Shown: positions 9,172-19,600 of the stretch, piece by piece | How positions within the stretch are numbered: position 1 is the stretch's first letter | How the letters are laid out: each line of letters starts with the position of its first letter | NCBI GenBank assembly: GCA_016218915.1 | Contig: JACRCQ010000015.1 | Span: 1-40,253 of the forward strand | Length of the DNA stretch: 40,253 nucleotides | Reading direction: 5' to 3' | Source: Deltaproteobacteria bacterium | GTDB taxonomy: Bacteria; Myxococcota_A; Polyangia; Polyangiales; Polyangiaceae | Program-made: the position numbers and the translations under genes | The notes under the pieces: model-generated | Databases searched by the model: none | Told to the model about the DNA's origin: nothing | What the model saw: the letters and a program-made list of their open reading frames with translations, nothing else

Positions 9172-10761
9172 ATGAGGCCGCGGACTTTCCTTGTCTCTCT
9201 TGTTTGCACCGCACCTGTGGTCGCCTTGTCCTGGCTTTCCGGTTGCGGTGGCGGGGATTTCGTTCCTGAGCCTAACCCTCAGCCCGATGCTTCCGTTGGC
9301 GGTGCTGGCGGCTCGGCCGGCACAGGCGGGGCTGCTGGGGCTGCGGGTAGCGCGGGATCGACGGGTGCGGGCGGCACCGCTGGCTCGATCTCCACCGGCG
9401 GAAGCGCGGGGGCCGCAGGTGCTGCTGGCGGGGGTGGAGCTGCAGGCGACAGCGGCGTGGATGCAGACTCCGGCGTGATCGCTTGCGATCCCGGAGAGAT
9501 ACCCGTCAACGGCATCTTCGTGAGCGCTACGGCTCCGGATGGCGGCGTGGGCTCGGCTGCGCTGCCCTTCAAGACCTTGTCGGCCGGCCTCGATGCCCTC
9601 GGCGGCAAGCTCGTCGTGTACGTCGACGAGGGAACCTATCCTGAAGTGATCAGCCTCGATCCATCCAAGTCGGGCGTGACGATCAGCGGCGGCTGGCAGC
9701 GGACCGGGGGGAGCTGGAAGCGAGATTGCGACAAGGACGCACGCAAGAAGACCGTGATCGCCTCTCCCGCGCAGGCAGGCCTGAAGGTGGGCGCCATCGG
9801 TGGGACTGTCCGTATTCGTACACTATCGATCTTCTCCAAGCCCCAGTGTGGCTCTGCCCCGAACCAGAGCGGCGAGTCATGCTACGGCGTGGTGTTCGTG
9901 GGTCCTGGCACGCTCAATCTCGAGGATGTCGAGGTGACTGCAGGGGAAGCGGGCAACGGTGGAGCAGCCACCACGTACGTCGCTGCGGTTCCGCCCAACT
10001 GCGGCAACGGCGTGAGCGGATGCTCTGACGGAGGGCAGGGCAACAACGGCGATCCGGCGCATGCGGCGATGGCCGGCGTGTTCACAGCAACGGGTTATTC
10101 CGGGGGTGACGGTCACCCCGGGGAACCCGGCAGCGCCGGCGCCAATGGGACGCCGGGCGGATCGGGCCAGACCGCATCCTGCTACCTGCAGGGGTGCTCC
10201 GGGGGCGGAGGGCCCTGCGCCGGCCACTTCTGCGGCACCCTCGGCACGAGCTCCGTGACTTCCGGTCATGGCTTGTGTGGCTGCGGCGGAGCAGGGGGGC
10301 CTGCCGGCGGTGCCGGTCGGGGCGGCGGCGCGTCCATCGGCATCTTCGCCTCAGGCTCAGGCTCGATTGTGAATCTCTCCAACAGCGCGATCCAAGCCGG
10401 AAAAGGCGGCAATGGCTCTGCTGGCAGGCAGGGTGAATCCGGCTCCCAGGGCAAAAGCGGGTCCGGCGGGCTGGCTGCCAAGTGCTACGGCAACTGCGAG
10501 TCGGTCGACAAGGGCAGCGGTCAGTGCAACTGCGAGCAACCGGGCACCTACAACCTTGCTGGGGGGACTCCGGGTGGAACGGGCGGCCCCGGTGGCGCAG
10601 GCACCTCGGGCTCCGGCGGCGCAGGCGGCCCGTCCTGGGCACTGGTTCGCTTCGGCGGTTCCGTCGTCTCGCGCGGCCCGGATTCGACGCTCGTCTTCAG
10701 CACCGGCGGCACGGGCTTCAACCTGAATGGCCCGGCTGGCGAGGAGCTGATCGTGCCCTGA
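9172..10761 (+). CDS. Gly-rich lipoprotein with beta-helix (DUF1565-like) domain
   Basis: The protein has 529 residues from the ATG at 9172. The frame is open further upstream, but this ATG directly precedes a signal peptide (MRPRTFLVSLVCTAPVVALS) and a lipobox, LSGC. An Ala/Gly-rich linker follows (about 35-95). A domain begins near 125 with GGVGSAALPFKTLSAGLDAL and YVDEGTYPEVISL. That pattern, a phrase like 'LPFKTLSAGL' followed by a strand 'vyvdeGtY', is typical of right-handed beta-helix (DUF1565/pectate-lyase-fold) surface proteins of myxobacteria. The second half consists of Gly-rich, Cys-containing collagen-like stretches (for example GGPGGAGTSGSGGAGG). Likely an outer-membrane-attached surface protein, with no enzymatic residues that I can recognise. 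Its stop is 42 bases from the stop of the convergent TlpA-like gene. Confidence 0.85.
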   Translation: MRPRTFLVSLVCTAPVVALSWLSGCGGGDFVPEPNPQPDASVGGAGGSAGTGGAAGAAGSAGSTGAGGTAGSISTGGSAGAAGAAGGGGAAGDSGVDADSGVIACDPGEIPVNGIFVSATAPDGGVGSAALPFKTLSAGLDALGGKLVVYVDEGTYPEVISLDPSKSGVTISGGWQRTGGSWKRDCDKDARKKTVIASPAQAGLKVGAIGGTVRIRTLSIFSKPQCGSAPNQSGESCYGVVFVGPGTLNLEDVEVTAGEAGNGGAATTYVAAVPPNCGNGVSGCSDGGQGNNGDPAHAAMAGVFTATGYSGGDGHPGEPGSAGANGTPGGSGQTASCYLQGCSGGGGPCAGHFCGTLGTSSVTSGHGLCGCGGAGGPAGGAGRGGGASIGIFASGSGSIVNLSNSAIQAGKGGNGSAGRQGESGSQGKSGSGGLAAKCYGNCESVDKGSGQCNCEQPGTYNLAGGTPGGTGGPGGAGTSGSGGAGGPSWALVRFGGSVVSRGPDSTLVFSTGGTGFNLNGPAGEELIVP

Positions 10762-10803
10762 CCGGCAGTTGCGTCCCGGCCCCTGCAGCCTGCTCCTGCG
10801 TCC

Positions 10804-11463
10804 CTACATCTGCGCGTTCGACTTCTCGCAAACCGTTGCAGCTCGTCCAACCGCGATTCCACCCTGCAGCTCCATGGAGCAGGACTCGCCGCGCGAAATG
10901 CTCTGCAGCAGGTCGATCGCCGTTGCCGTGGACCAGTCGCGCGGCCCGTCGAATCGAGCGCGGATGACCCCTTCAGGATCGATCAGCCAGGTCTCCGGGA
11001 ACAGCTTGGTGCCGTAGCGGTTGAGCACGAACTGCGACTCCGGATCGAGCAGCACCGGGAAGGGATCTGGCTTTCGCGTGGTCTGCATCAGCATCTGCTG
11101 CACCGCTGCCAGGTTGTCGTCCACTGCCACGGTGAGCACCGCGAACCGATCGTCGTTCTTGATGATCTCCGCCATCTCGGCCAGCGCAGGCATCTGCTGT
11201 CGGCACGCTGTGCACGTGGTGGTCCAGAACTCCAGCACCACGGTCTTGCCCCGCAGGTCGGAAAGTTGACGCTCGACGCCCTTCAGATCCTTGAGACGGA
11301 TGTCTGGAGCAGCCTTGTTTTCGCCTACGTAGTTAGGCGTCAACGCGCAGAGGCTCAAGCACGACTTGCGCAGCTCGCCGTCCTGCGCTGTGGCCACGAA
11401 CGAGTACACGAGCATCGCTGCGCCCACGATGAATGCGAACTGAAGGACGCGAATCGGTTTCAT
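10804..11463 (-). CDS. TlpA/ResA-like membrane-anchored thioredoxin
   Basis: The protein has 219 residues. An N-terminal hydrophobic segment (VLQFAFIVGAAMLVYSFVATA, about 6-27) acts as signal or anchor. It is followed by a short Cys-containing stretch (Cys35, Cys39) and an AhpC/TSA-Redoxin type domain: APDIRLKDLKG, then LRGKTVVLEFWTTTCTACRQQ with the redox pair Cys84-x-x-Cys87, and later PFPVLLDPESQFV and FPETWLIDPEG. The cis-Pro region (LFPETWLID) fits TlpA/ResA proteins, which act in the periplasm as thiol-disulfide reductants, for example in cytochrome c maturation. Its ATG (11461-11463) overlaps the stop of the glutaredoxin-like gene by 4 bases (ATGA), so the two should be translationally coupled. 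Confidence 0.9.
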   Translation of the reverse strand: MKPIRVLQFAFIVGAAMLVYSFVATAQDGELRKSCLSLCALTPNYVGENKAAPDIRLKDLKGVERQLSDLRGKTVVLEFWTTTCTACRQQMPALAEMAEIIKNDDRFAVLTVAVDDNLAAVQQMLMQTTRKPDPFPVLLDPESQFVLNRYGTKLFPETWLIDPEGVIRARFDGPRDWSTATAIDLLQSISRGESCSMELQGGIAVGRAATVCEKSNAQM

Positions 11464-11723
11464 GTGTGCTCCGAACCTTCCAAGAGCAGGTGGCCCAGCG
11501 CTTCGGCATCGACCCGGTGCTGGAACACCACGGACCCGTCGATCTCCACCACCGGGATGTCGATCGCGAATCGGCTCCTTCGCGGGTCGTCTTTCGCGAG
11601 ATCGCGGTCGATGTCCACGATCCGCAGCTCGAGCGGATGGGTCTCAGCCACGGACTCGATCGCGTCGCGCGCCTCGTGGCACAAGCAGCAGTTGCGACGT
11701 GTGTAGAGCGTAACGGTCTTCAT
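11460..11723 (-). CDS. Glutaredoxin-like protein (DUF836/PF05768 type)
   Basis: The protein has 87 residues starting at the ATG at 11723 (MKTVTLYTRRNCCLCHEA). A longer upstream reading is possible but would add a low-quality leader before a perfect domain start, so it was not used. The motif YTRRNCCLCHEARD contains the Cys12-x-x-Cys15 pair seen in the DUF836 glutaredoxin-like family. LRIVDIDRD and IPVVEIDG (cis-Pro site) complete the thioredoxin fold. It is cytoplasmic, with no signal peptide. It is the first gene of a two-gene operon with the TlpA-like gene. Its partner is not evident. A role in delivering reductant to, or repairing, disulfide-containing proteins is an inference from context. 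Confidence 0.9.
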   Translation of the reverse strand: MKTVTLYTRRNCCLCHEARDAIESVAETHPLELRIVDIDRDLAKDDPRRSRFAIDIPVVEIDGSVVFQHRVDAEALGHLLLEGSEHT

Positions 11724-11831
11724 GTCAGGGTCGCCTACGGCGCTGAACACTTTGTACCAGGTCCGGGCAACGTCAAACCTCCTTCCGTTCATTCCGCCCT
11801 CCCGGCCGCGAATCATGGTAAAATCGAAGGG

Positions 11832-13172
11832 ATGCTTTCTTGCGACCGTCCCCGGAACGCCTCGACGGCTCGCTACCCCTTCAGGCCGTGGCTCGTGCTC
11901 GGCCTGACCGCGGTGGCCGTTTGCATGGCAACCCCTTCTGCGTGCGCCAGGTCCAAGGACTGCGAGCGCAACTCCGACTGCGACCACGCGTACTGCTCCG
12001 ACGGCGAGTGCAAGAAGGACTGCGTGGTCTCGGAGATCGACTGTCGGCCTGGGTTCACTTGCGATGACACTGCGAGGTGCGTGCCGCCGCCGGGATGGGA
12101 CGGCGGGGTGCCGGACGGCTCAGCTGGCCAGGCTGGAAAAGGGGGCGGCGGCGCGGGCGGGACTTCGAGCGGCGGCGCAGGCGGCGGGCCCGCAGGAAGC
12201 GGCGGAACCACTGCGGGCGGCGCAGGTGGAGGCCCGGCGGGAAGCGGGGGCGGCGGACCTGGAACGCTCAAGGAGTTCGACGTCTGCGGCGCGGACGGCG
12301 ACTGCTCTTCTGGCCTGATTTGCCGTCCCATGCTCATCAACGGCACCCAGCGCTGCACGCGATCCTGCACGTCGAGCTCTTCCTGCATGACCGGCACGCG
12401 CTGCTCGAACCAGAACTTCTGCGCCTTTGATGACGTGGGTGCGATGTGCACGGGCAAAGGCCAGTGCAACGACACCTGTGCGGCCGGACCAGGCGCCAAC
12501 TACTGCACCGCGGTCTGCTACAACGGCGGGGATTGCCCAGCCGGTTGGGGATGCTCCCAGCCGATGGGCGGCACACGCGTGTGTCTCAAGCTCGACGTCT
12601 ACTGCACGGCGGGCGAGCAGTGCGCCGGTCAAGCGTGCGATACCGGCATGCTCGTGTCCGGGTGCACGATGCAGTGCACGTCCGCGTCCGATTGCCCCCA
12701 ACGAGGTGGCAACCTGACTCCTTGGGCTTGCTCGCAATACGGATCGAACGGAACGTTCTGCTCGCGCCCGGGCGACGTCTTCGGGCCGCTCTACCAGGGC
12801 GAAACAGAAGCCTTTGCGTGCAGCTTCGACAGCCAGAACGTGACCCTCTGTGGCGACGGGCTCGTCGTGACCCAGCCCCCCTCGGTCTGCCCCGGAACCG
12901 ACGTGGTCTACGGCACCGCGAAGTGCATCTCGACGTGTCGTTCGCAGGGCGGATGCGGCTACGGATTTGCCTGTGTCAATGGGCTTGCGACATTGCCCAG
13001 CGGTCCGACCGCGATCTGCGTGCAGACCGGATTTGCCGAGGTCGGGCAGACGTGCAGCAAGAACGAGAACTGCCTGTTCGGCCTGTGCAACTCGGGCAAG
13101 TGCTCGCGCGATTGCAGCGGGGACAATGTCTGCCCAAGCGGGTTCCAGTGCTCGGGCGGCATGTGCATGTAG
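11832..13172 (+). CDS. Cys-rich exported protein with Gly/Ala linker
   Basis: The protein has 446 residues from the ATG at 11832. It is preceded by AAGGG and followed by a signal peptide (RPWLVLGLTAVAVCMATPSACA, about 18-39); cleavage could occur at PSACA or as a lipoprotein at Cys. The first Cys-rich module (KDCERNSDCDHAYCSDGEC) is followed by a Gly/Ala/Ser-rich linker (about 95-145) and several further modules of 40-50 residues. Each has six or more Cys, such as DVCGADGDCSSGLICRP and GQTCSKNENCLFGLCNSGKC. These 'x-C-x-x-(D/N)-x-D-C-...-C' modules are common in secreted proteins of myxobacteria and are likely disulfide-bonded. No enzyme motif was seen. The gene is divergent from the glutaredoxin/TlpA operon (108-base shared control region). 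A strong terminator follows at 13288. Confidence 0.85.
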   Translation: MLSCDRPRNASTARYPFRPWLVLGLTAVAVCMATPSACARSKDCERNSDCDHAYCSDGECKKDCVVSEIDCRPGFTCDDTARCVPPPGWDGGVPDGSAGQAGKGGGGAGGTSSGGAGGGPAGSGGTTAGGAGGGPAGSGGGGPGTLKEFDVCGADGDCSSGLICRPMLINGTQRCTRSCTSSSSCMTGTRCSNQNFCAFDDVGAMCTGKGQCNDTCAAGPGANYCTAVCYNGGDCPAGWGCSQPMGGTRVCLKLDVYCTAGEQCAGQACDTGMLVSGCTMQCTSASDCPQRGGNLTPWACSQYGSNGTFCSRPGDVFGPLYQGETEAFACSFDSQNVTLCGDGLVVTQPPSVCPGTDVVYGTAKCISTCRSQGGCGYGFACVNGLATLPSGPTAICVQTGFAEVGQTCSKNENCLFGLCNSGKCSRDCSGDNVCPSGFQCSGGMCM

Positions 13173-13287
13173 GCGTGCCACGCAGCTGCAAGTGTGCGGC
13201 TTCGCTGGCTCCGGCGGAACGGTAGAAGGAGGGGACGCGGTCCGGTGTTTTGTTCTGGCCATCGTGGCGCACGCCGTGTACCCCCTT

Positions 13288-13330
13288 GTCGCCTGCCTGC
13301 GGCATCGAGCGGGCAGGCGACGCTGTTTTT
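13288..13330 (+). terminator. Rho-independent terminator after the Cys-rich protein gene
   Basis: A perfect 10-bp stem (GTCGCCTGCC, 13288-13297, pairing with 13312-13321) has a 14-base loop and is followed by GCTG and five T (13326-13330). It ends the upstream gene. It sits directly against the scpA ribosome-binding sequence (GAGGTGA, 13331-13337), so read-through into scpA could also be controlled here. Confidence 0.85.
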
Positions 13331-13340
13331 GAGGTGAGTC

Positions 13341-14149
13341 GTGACGGAACCTGCTGCGGCTGACGAACTGAATCGGGACACACGCGAGGATGGCTGGCGC
13401 GTGGCGTTGCCCGTGTTCGAAGGCCCGCTCGACCTGTTGCTTCACCTGATCCAGAAGCACGAGCTCGACATTCTCGATATCCCCATCTCCTTCGTCACGG
13501 AGAAGTACCTCGAGTACCTCAACCTGATGCGGGACATGGCGATCGACGTCGCGAGCGAGTACCTCGTGATGGCAGCCACGCTGGCCCACATCAAGTCCAA
13601 GATGCTCCTTCCGTCCGTGCCCTCGGATCAGGACGATGCACTCGACGAGGAAGAGCTCGATCCGCGCGGGGAGCTGGTGCGAAGGCTGCTCGAGTACCAG
13701 AAGTACAAGAATGCGGCGGCTGATCTTGCGAGCCGATCCGTGCTCGGCAAGGACGTGTTCGCGCGAGGGCCCTTGCCGACCGAGGCTGAGGGCCCGGCGC
13801 CTCTCGAATCCGTGGGCGTGTTCGCCCTGATCGACGCGTTCAACCGCGTGGCTGCGCGGCGCAAGATCACTCTGGAGCACGAAGTCAGCTTTGACCGCGT
13901 CTCGATCTCCGAGCGGATCAACGAGATCGTGGACATGCTCAAGCTGCGCTCCCGTTCGACCCTGGAAGAGATCCTGCCCGAGACTTTCTCTCGATCCGAG
14001 CTGGTCATCACGTTCCTGGCCCTGCTGGAGATGACCCGGCTCAAGCTGACGCGTCTGTATCAAGCTTCGGCGTTGTCCGAGCTCTACATCGAGCTTGCTC
14101 TCATTGACGGCGAATCGCCGGAACCTGACCCGTCCCGGTCCTCTGAACC

Positions 14150-14153
<4 letters not shown>
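13341..14153 (+). CDS. scpA: Segregation and condensation protein A (kleisin of SMC complex)
   Basis: The protein has 270 residues, starting at a GTG (13341) after a good GAGGTGA ribosome-binding sequence. The N-terminal kleisin motif FEGPLDLLLHLIQKHELDILDIPI (about 30-53; quoted only as a family mark) continues into ASEYLVMAATLAHIKSKMLLP. That is the helical segment that binds the neck of SMC. The C-terminal winged-helix end (TFLALLEMTRLKLTRLYQ) binds the SMC head. ScpA bridges the SMC dimer and recruits ScpB to condense and segregate newly replicated chromosomes. The length is normal for the family. The stop overlaps the scpB start by 4 bases (ATGA), giving the usual coupled scpAB pair. No smc gene is in the window. 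Confidence 0.97.
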
Positions 14154-15964
<1,811 letters not shown>

Positions 15965-16060
15965 GCGCGGACCAGCCCTGCGCGTCGCGATTGTGCCGCC
16001 CTTTCAGCCCGCTTCGATTCTCAAGCCCGCCCGCTCTCGACCTGCGATACCATCCTCCTC

Positions 16061-17230
16061 ATGCAACGTGCATGGATCCTCGGGGCCATGGTCGGTGTGA
16101 CGTTGTGCGCACCGGCCTGTTCGAGCAGCGACTCTTCGCCGCCGCCGCCAGCTTCGCAGCCTGACGCTTCCGACGATGCTGCGTCGGACGCCGGCCAGGA
16201 CGTCGTGGTGTCAGACCAGACTTCCGAGCCGCCGGTCCAGGAGGCGGGCAAGGATGTGGCGACTGAACCGCCGGCCTGTGTGCCGATCGACAACTACACC
16301 CCAACAGCCGATGACGTGAAGTTCAAGGCGCTCGCGCCTGTGCCCAAGGGAGAGCAGATCCTGTACGGCAACTGGAGCACCAGCTCTTCGGCCCTGGATG
16401 GGATCTTCACCATGGCGCCTGACGGTACCGGCTCCACCAAGCTCTTCGAGCTGTGGCGCGTGTGGAGCATGGGCGTCTCCAATGCCGTCGACCAGATCGC
16501 CGTTGCCAGCGGCGAGCCAGACCAGGAGAAGCACTATTGCGTCGCAACCGGCGACGCGATCCAGCACACCTGGATGTACGACGTCGGGTCCCAGTCCCTG
16601 AAGCTGATCGCCTCGGGCAACATCAACGACGAGTGCCACTTCTTCGGGCAGCAGGACAAGAATCTCTACGTCTGCCGGAGAACGGACTTCACCGCTGACT
16701 TCAAGAATACCCCCTACAACGTGGGGCGCATCAACCTGCAGTCGCTCGCCTTCGAGTTCCTCACCACCGAGGTGGACCCGAAGATGGCGCTGCACGGAGT
16801 GCCGAATTCCGACGAATCGCTGCTCTACTACACGTTCATCAAGATGCCGGACAACTCCAGGACCCTCATGCGCAAGGCCTTGCCTGGAGGCACGCCCGAG
16901 GTCTTCCTCGACAACGCGGGCGCCATGGTGATCTCTCCTGACGGCAAGCAGTTCGTGTACGCGAACACCACCGACAAGTCTGCCCTGTACATCACCAGCA
17001 TCGACGGTGCTGGCACACCCCTGAAGATCGCGAACCACAACGGAACGAGCGTGAAGTTCTCGCCTGACGGCACCCGCGTGGCATTCCTCTGGAACGATCA
17101 GGCCGCCAACTGCTCCCATGTGGAGATCGTGAAGATCGACGGGTCCGAAGCAGCGACACCGAACCGGATCCGGGACTGCACCAAGACCGGCGAGAACCTC
17201 ACCGAGCTCGCGTGGGTCGTGCGCCCCTGA
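16061..17230 (+). CDS. Lipoprotein with TolB/PD40-like beta-propeller
   Basis: The protein has 389 residues. A signal peptide (MQRAWILGAMVGVTLCAPAC) ends at a Cys that can be lipidated. It is followed by an acidic Ser/Pro/Asp linker up to about 70 and then a propeller-like domain. Blade marks include TMAPDGTGSTKLFEL, VISPDGKQFVYANTTD and VKFSPDGTRVAFLWND, the 'SPDG' pattern of PD40/TolB repeats. Such domains bind proteins or peptidoglycan-associated partners at the cell envelope; no enzyme site is visible. The ATG at 16061 directly precedes the signal peptide. The gene is 96 bases downstream of scpB and 122 bases upstream of the next gene on the same strand. Ligand and role unknown. Confidence 0.85.
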   Translation: MQRAWILGAMVGVTLCAPACSSSDSSPPPPASQPDASDDAASDAGQDVVVSDQTSEPPVQEAGKDVATEPPACVPIDNYTPTADDVKFKALAPVPKGEQILYGNWSTSSSALDGIFTMAPDGTGSTKLFELWRVWSMGVSNAVDQIAVASGEPDQEKHYCVATGDAIQHTWMYDVGSQSLKLIASGNINDECHFFGQQDKNLYVCRRTDFTADFKNTPYNVGRINLQSLAFEFLTTEVDPKMALHGVPNSDESLLYYTFIKMPDNSRTLMRKALPGGTPEVFLDNAGAMVISPDGKQFVYANTTDKSALYITSIDGAGTPLKIANHNGTSVKFSPDGTRVAFLWNDQAANCSHVEIVKIDGSEAATPNRIRDCTKTGENLTELAWVVRP

Positions 17231-17352
17231 CAGGCCGTCGCTTGCCCACGGGCCGATGGCGCAGCCTGAAAGCGGTCGACCCCGCAGCACCCCTGTAGTA
17301 TTCTGCCCCTGACAATTTTTGCGCGACTTCACCGCAAACGAGAGGTCTCTCC

Positions 17353-19599
17353 ATGCTTCGACATTCCTTCGTTCCTCGCACGGCGGTCTGGCTCCTGGTG
17401 GGCGCTGGCGCCCTGGTGGTTGCTCCGGCCACAGCCGAGACCCCAACCCTGCGCTGGCAAGGCGACCTTCGCGGCGACGTCCGCATCTTCGGCAATACCC
17501 TCGCCTATGACTGCCATTCGCCGGTTCCCCCTTCGCCCGCGGCTGTGTCGTGCGCTGGGCAGACGAACACGGCCGACACTGCGCCGGATCTGTACTGGCG
17601 CGACGACATGGCGGACGCGACGGTGCTGCCTTCGGAAGCGCGCACCTCTGCCACGCTTGAGCTGCCGAGCGGCGCCAAGGTGGTCTACGCCCGTCTGTAC
17701 TGGGCGGCTCTGAAGGAAGGAGCGGATCCGGATACGACCGCGGTCCTGGACTGGATCTACGCATCCACCACCCAGACGATCACGGCTGACAGCACCAACG
17801 TGGTGCCCCACCCGTACAACGCGCAGCACCCGACCTGGTACCTCTACCAGGCGTCCGGCGATGCCACGGACTACGTGTCCAAGTGGGGCGCAGGCGATTT
17901 CCGCGTCACAGGCGTGGATGCGATTCCGCTCGCCAACCAGGACATCGACGTGGCGTTCTCGGCCTGGACGCTCGTGGTCTTCTACGAGAACCAGACCGAT
18001 GATCTGCGCAATCTCGCACTGTTCGACGGGCTGTTCTACGTCGACCCGCCCTCGCAGGGCTCGCTGGTCGAGTCCACGGTGAATCTGTCCGGATTCCTGG
18101 TTCCGCCCAACGGGTACAGCGCCAAGATGGCCGCATTCGTCTACGAGGGCGACCACGAGTACACCGGCGACGCGTTCGCCATGAACGGCACCAAGGTCAC
18201 CAACGGCTTGAATCCGGTCGACAACTTCTTCAACTCCTCGCGCACCGACCTCGGCTCCGCGGTCTCCGGCTCGCAGGACGTGCCGAAGCTCACGGGTCAG
18301 CCCGATACGATGGCTGGCTATGACCTGGACATGGTCGACGTGACCGCGAACGTGAAGGCCGGCGATACCGAGGCCACGGTCACCGCAAGCTCGACCTACG
18401 ACAAGTTCTACATCGGCGGGTTCGTGACGTCCCTGACCAACAAGGCTGCGGACTTCAACGACCTGACCAAGACCGTGGTCGACGTCAACGGCGGCGCCGT
18501 GCTCCCCAACGACATCCTGGAGTACACGATCTCAGGCACCAACAAGGGCAACGACGACGCGGTCAACGTGCGCATCACAGACACCCTCGACCCTGGCCTC
18601 GAGCTGGTGGCCGGCTCCCTGGAGATCGTCCAGGGCGGTGCCATTGGCCTCAAGACCAACCAGCCCGGCGACGACGAAGCCGACTACGACAATGCCTCCA
18701 GGACCGCGACGTGGCGGGTGGGCACAGGCGCCACAGCGACCCTGGGCGGCACCGTGGGGATCAACGCTCCGGTCAAGGTTCGCTTCAAGGCCAAGGTCAC
18801 GGCCCAGAAGGGCACGATCAAGAACAAGGCCATCCTCAAGGGCACAGGCGCTTCCGGCGGCGTGGAGAAGACCTGGGAGACCGACTCTGACCCGAACACC
18901 GTTGGCAAGCAGACCACGGACATCACCATCAACGAATGCTCCACCAACGCCGACTGCAAGGAGCCGAACAAGCCGCACTGCGATCCCACGACCCACGTGT
19001 GCATGGCGTGCGTGGACGACAACGACTGCCTGGACCCGAACAAGCCCGCGTGCCAGCCCAGCGGCGCCTGCGGAGAATGCTCGAAGACCAACAAGAACAA
19101 GTGCGACTTCGCCAAGCCCGAGTGCAACACGGATGTGGGCGTGTGCGTGCTGTGCATCCCCGGACCGGATGTTGCGCCTGCGTGCAAGGGCTCGCTCGAC
19201 GGCCCGATGTGCATCAGCCTGAACGCCAACACGTTCTGCGGGTGCACCAAGGATTCGGACTGCGGCAGCGTGACCAGCGGCAAGGTCTGCGACAGCAAGG
19301 TGTCCAAGTGCATCGACGGCTGCCGCGGCAAGGGCGGCAACGGCTGCCAGATCGAGAAGGAATGCACGTCGCAAGACACCACCATCGGCAAGTGCGTCGA
19401 TCCGCAGCCTGACTCAGGTGCGGGTGGCGGTGGCCTCGGCGGCTCGGGCGGCGGCGGCACGCAGTACACCCCGCCGGACTCCAAGGACGAAGGCGGATGC
19501 GCGTGCAGCACGCCGGGTCATCGCGACCTGGGCGCAGCGGGCTTGGCTCTTGCCATGCTCGGAATCGGCTCGGCCCTCGCTCGCCGTCGCCGCAAGTAG
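17353..19599 (+). CDS. Secreted DUF11/Cys-rich protein with MYXO-CTERM tail
   Basis: The protein has 748 residues. A signal peptide (FVPRTAVWLLVGAGALVVAPATA) is followed by a large beta-rich N-terminal domain (about 30-370) of the kind often placed ahead of DUF11 in secreted bacterial proteins. Next is a DUF11-type Ig-like domain (about 375-500; VLPNDILEYTISGTNKGNDDA, ITDTLDPGLELV). Then come several short Cys modules (about 525-690; NECSTNADCKEPNKPHC, CVDDNDCLDPNKPAC) and a Gly-rich linker. The end, EGGCACSTPGH, then a hydrophobic helix (LGAAGLALAMLGIGSALA), then RRRRK, is a MYXO-CTERM-type sorting tail: Cys motif, membrane helix, Arg cluster. In myxobacteria these tails are thought to be processed to leave the protein anchored at the surface. 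The ATG at 17353 has GAGAGG upstream. Confidence 0.88.
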   Translation: MLRHSFVPRTAVWLLVGAGALVVAPATAETPTLRWQGDLRGDVRIFGNTLAYDCHSPVPPSPAAVSCAGQTNTADTAPDLYWRDDMADATVLPSEARTSATLELPSGAKVVYARLYWAALKEGADPDTTAVLDWIYASTTQTITADSTNVVPHPYNAQHPTWYLYQASGDATDYVSKWGAGDFRVTGVDAIPLANQDIDVAFSAWTLVVFYENQTDDLRNLALFDGLFYVDPPSQGSLVESTVNLSGFLVPPNGYSAKMAAFVYEGDHEYTGDAFAMNGTKVTNGLNPVDNFFNSSRTDLGSAVSGSQDVPKLTGQPDTMAGYDLDMVDVTANVKAGDTEATVTASSTYDKFYIGGFVTSLTNKAADFNDLTKTVVDVNGGAVLPNDILEYTISGTNKGNDDAVNVRITDTLDPGLELVAGSLEIVQGGAIGLKTNQPGDDEADYDNASRTATWRVGTGATATLGGTVGINAPVKVRFKAKVTAQKGTIKNKAILKGTGASGGVEKTWETDSDPNTVGKQTTDITINECSTNADCKEPNKPHCDPTTHVCMACVDDNDCLDPNKPACQPSGACGECSKTNKNKCDFAKPECNTDVGVCVLCIPGPDVAPACKGSLDGPMCISLNANTFCGCTKDSDCGSVTSGKVCDSKVSKCIDGCRGKGGNGCQIEKECTSQDTTIGKCVDPQPDSGAGGGGLGGSGGGGTQYTPPDSKDEGGCACSTPGHRDLGAAGLALAMLGIGSALARRRRK

Positions 19600-19600
19600 C

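Noticed and set aside
11433..11831. Upstream extension of the Cys-rich exported protein
   Set aside because: It overlaps the antisense glutaredoxin gene, and the signal peptide begins right after the ATG at 11832.
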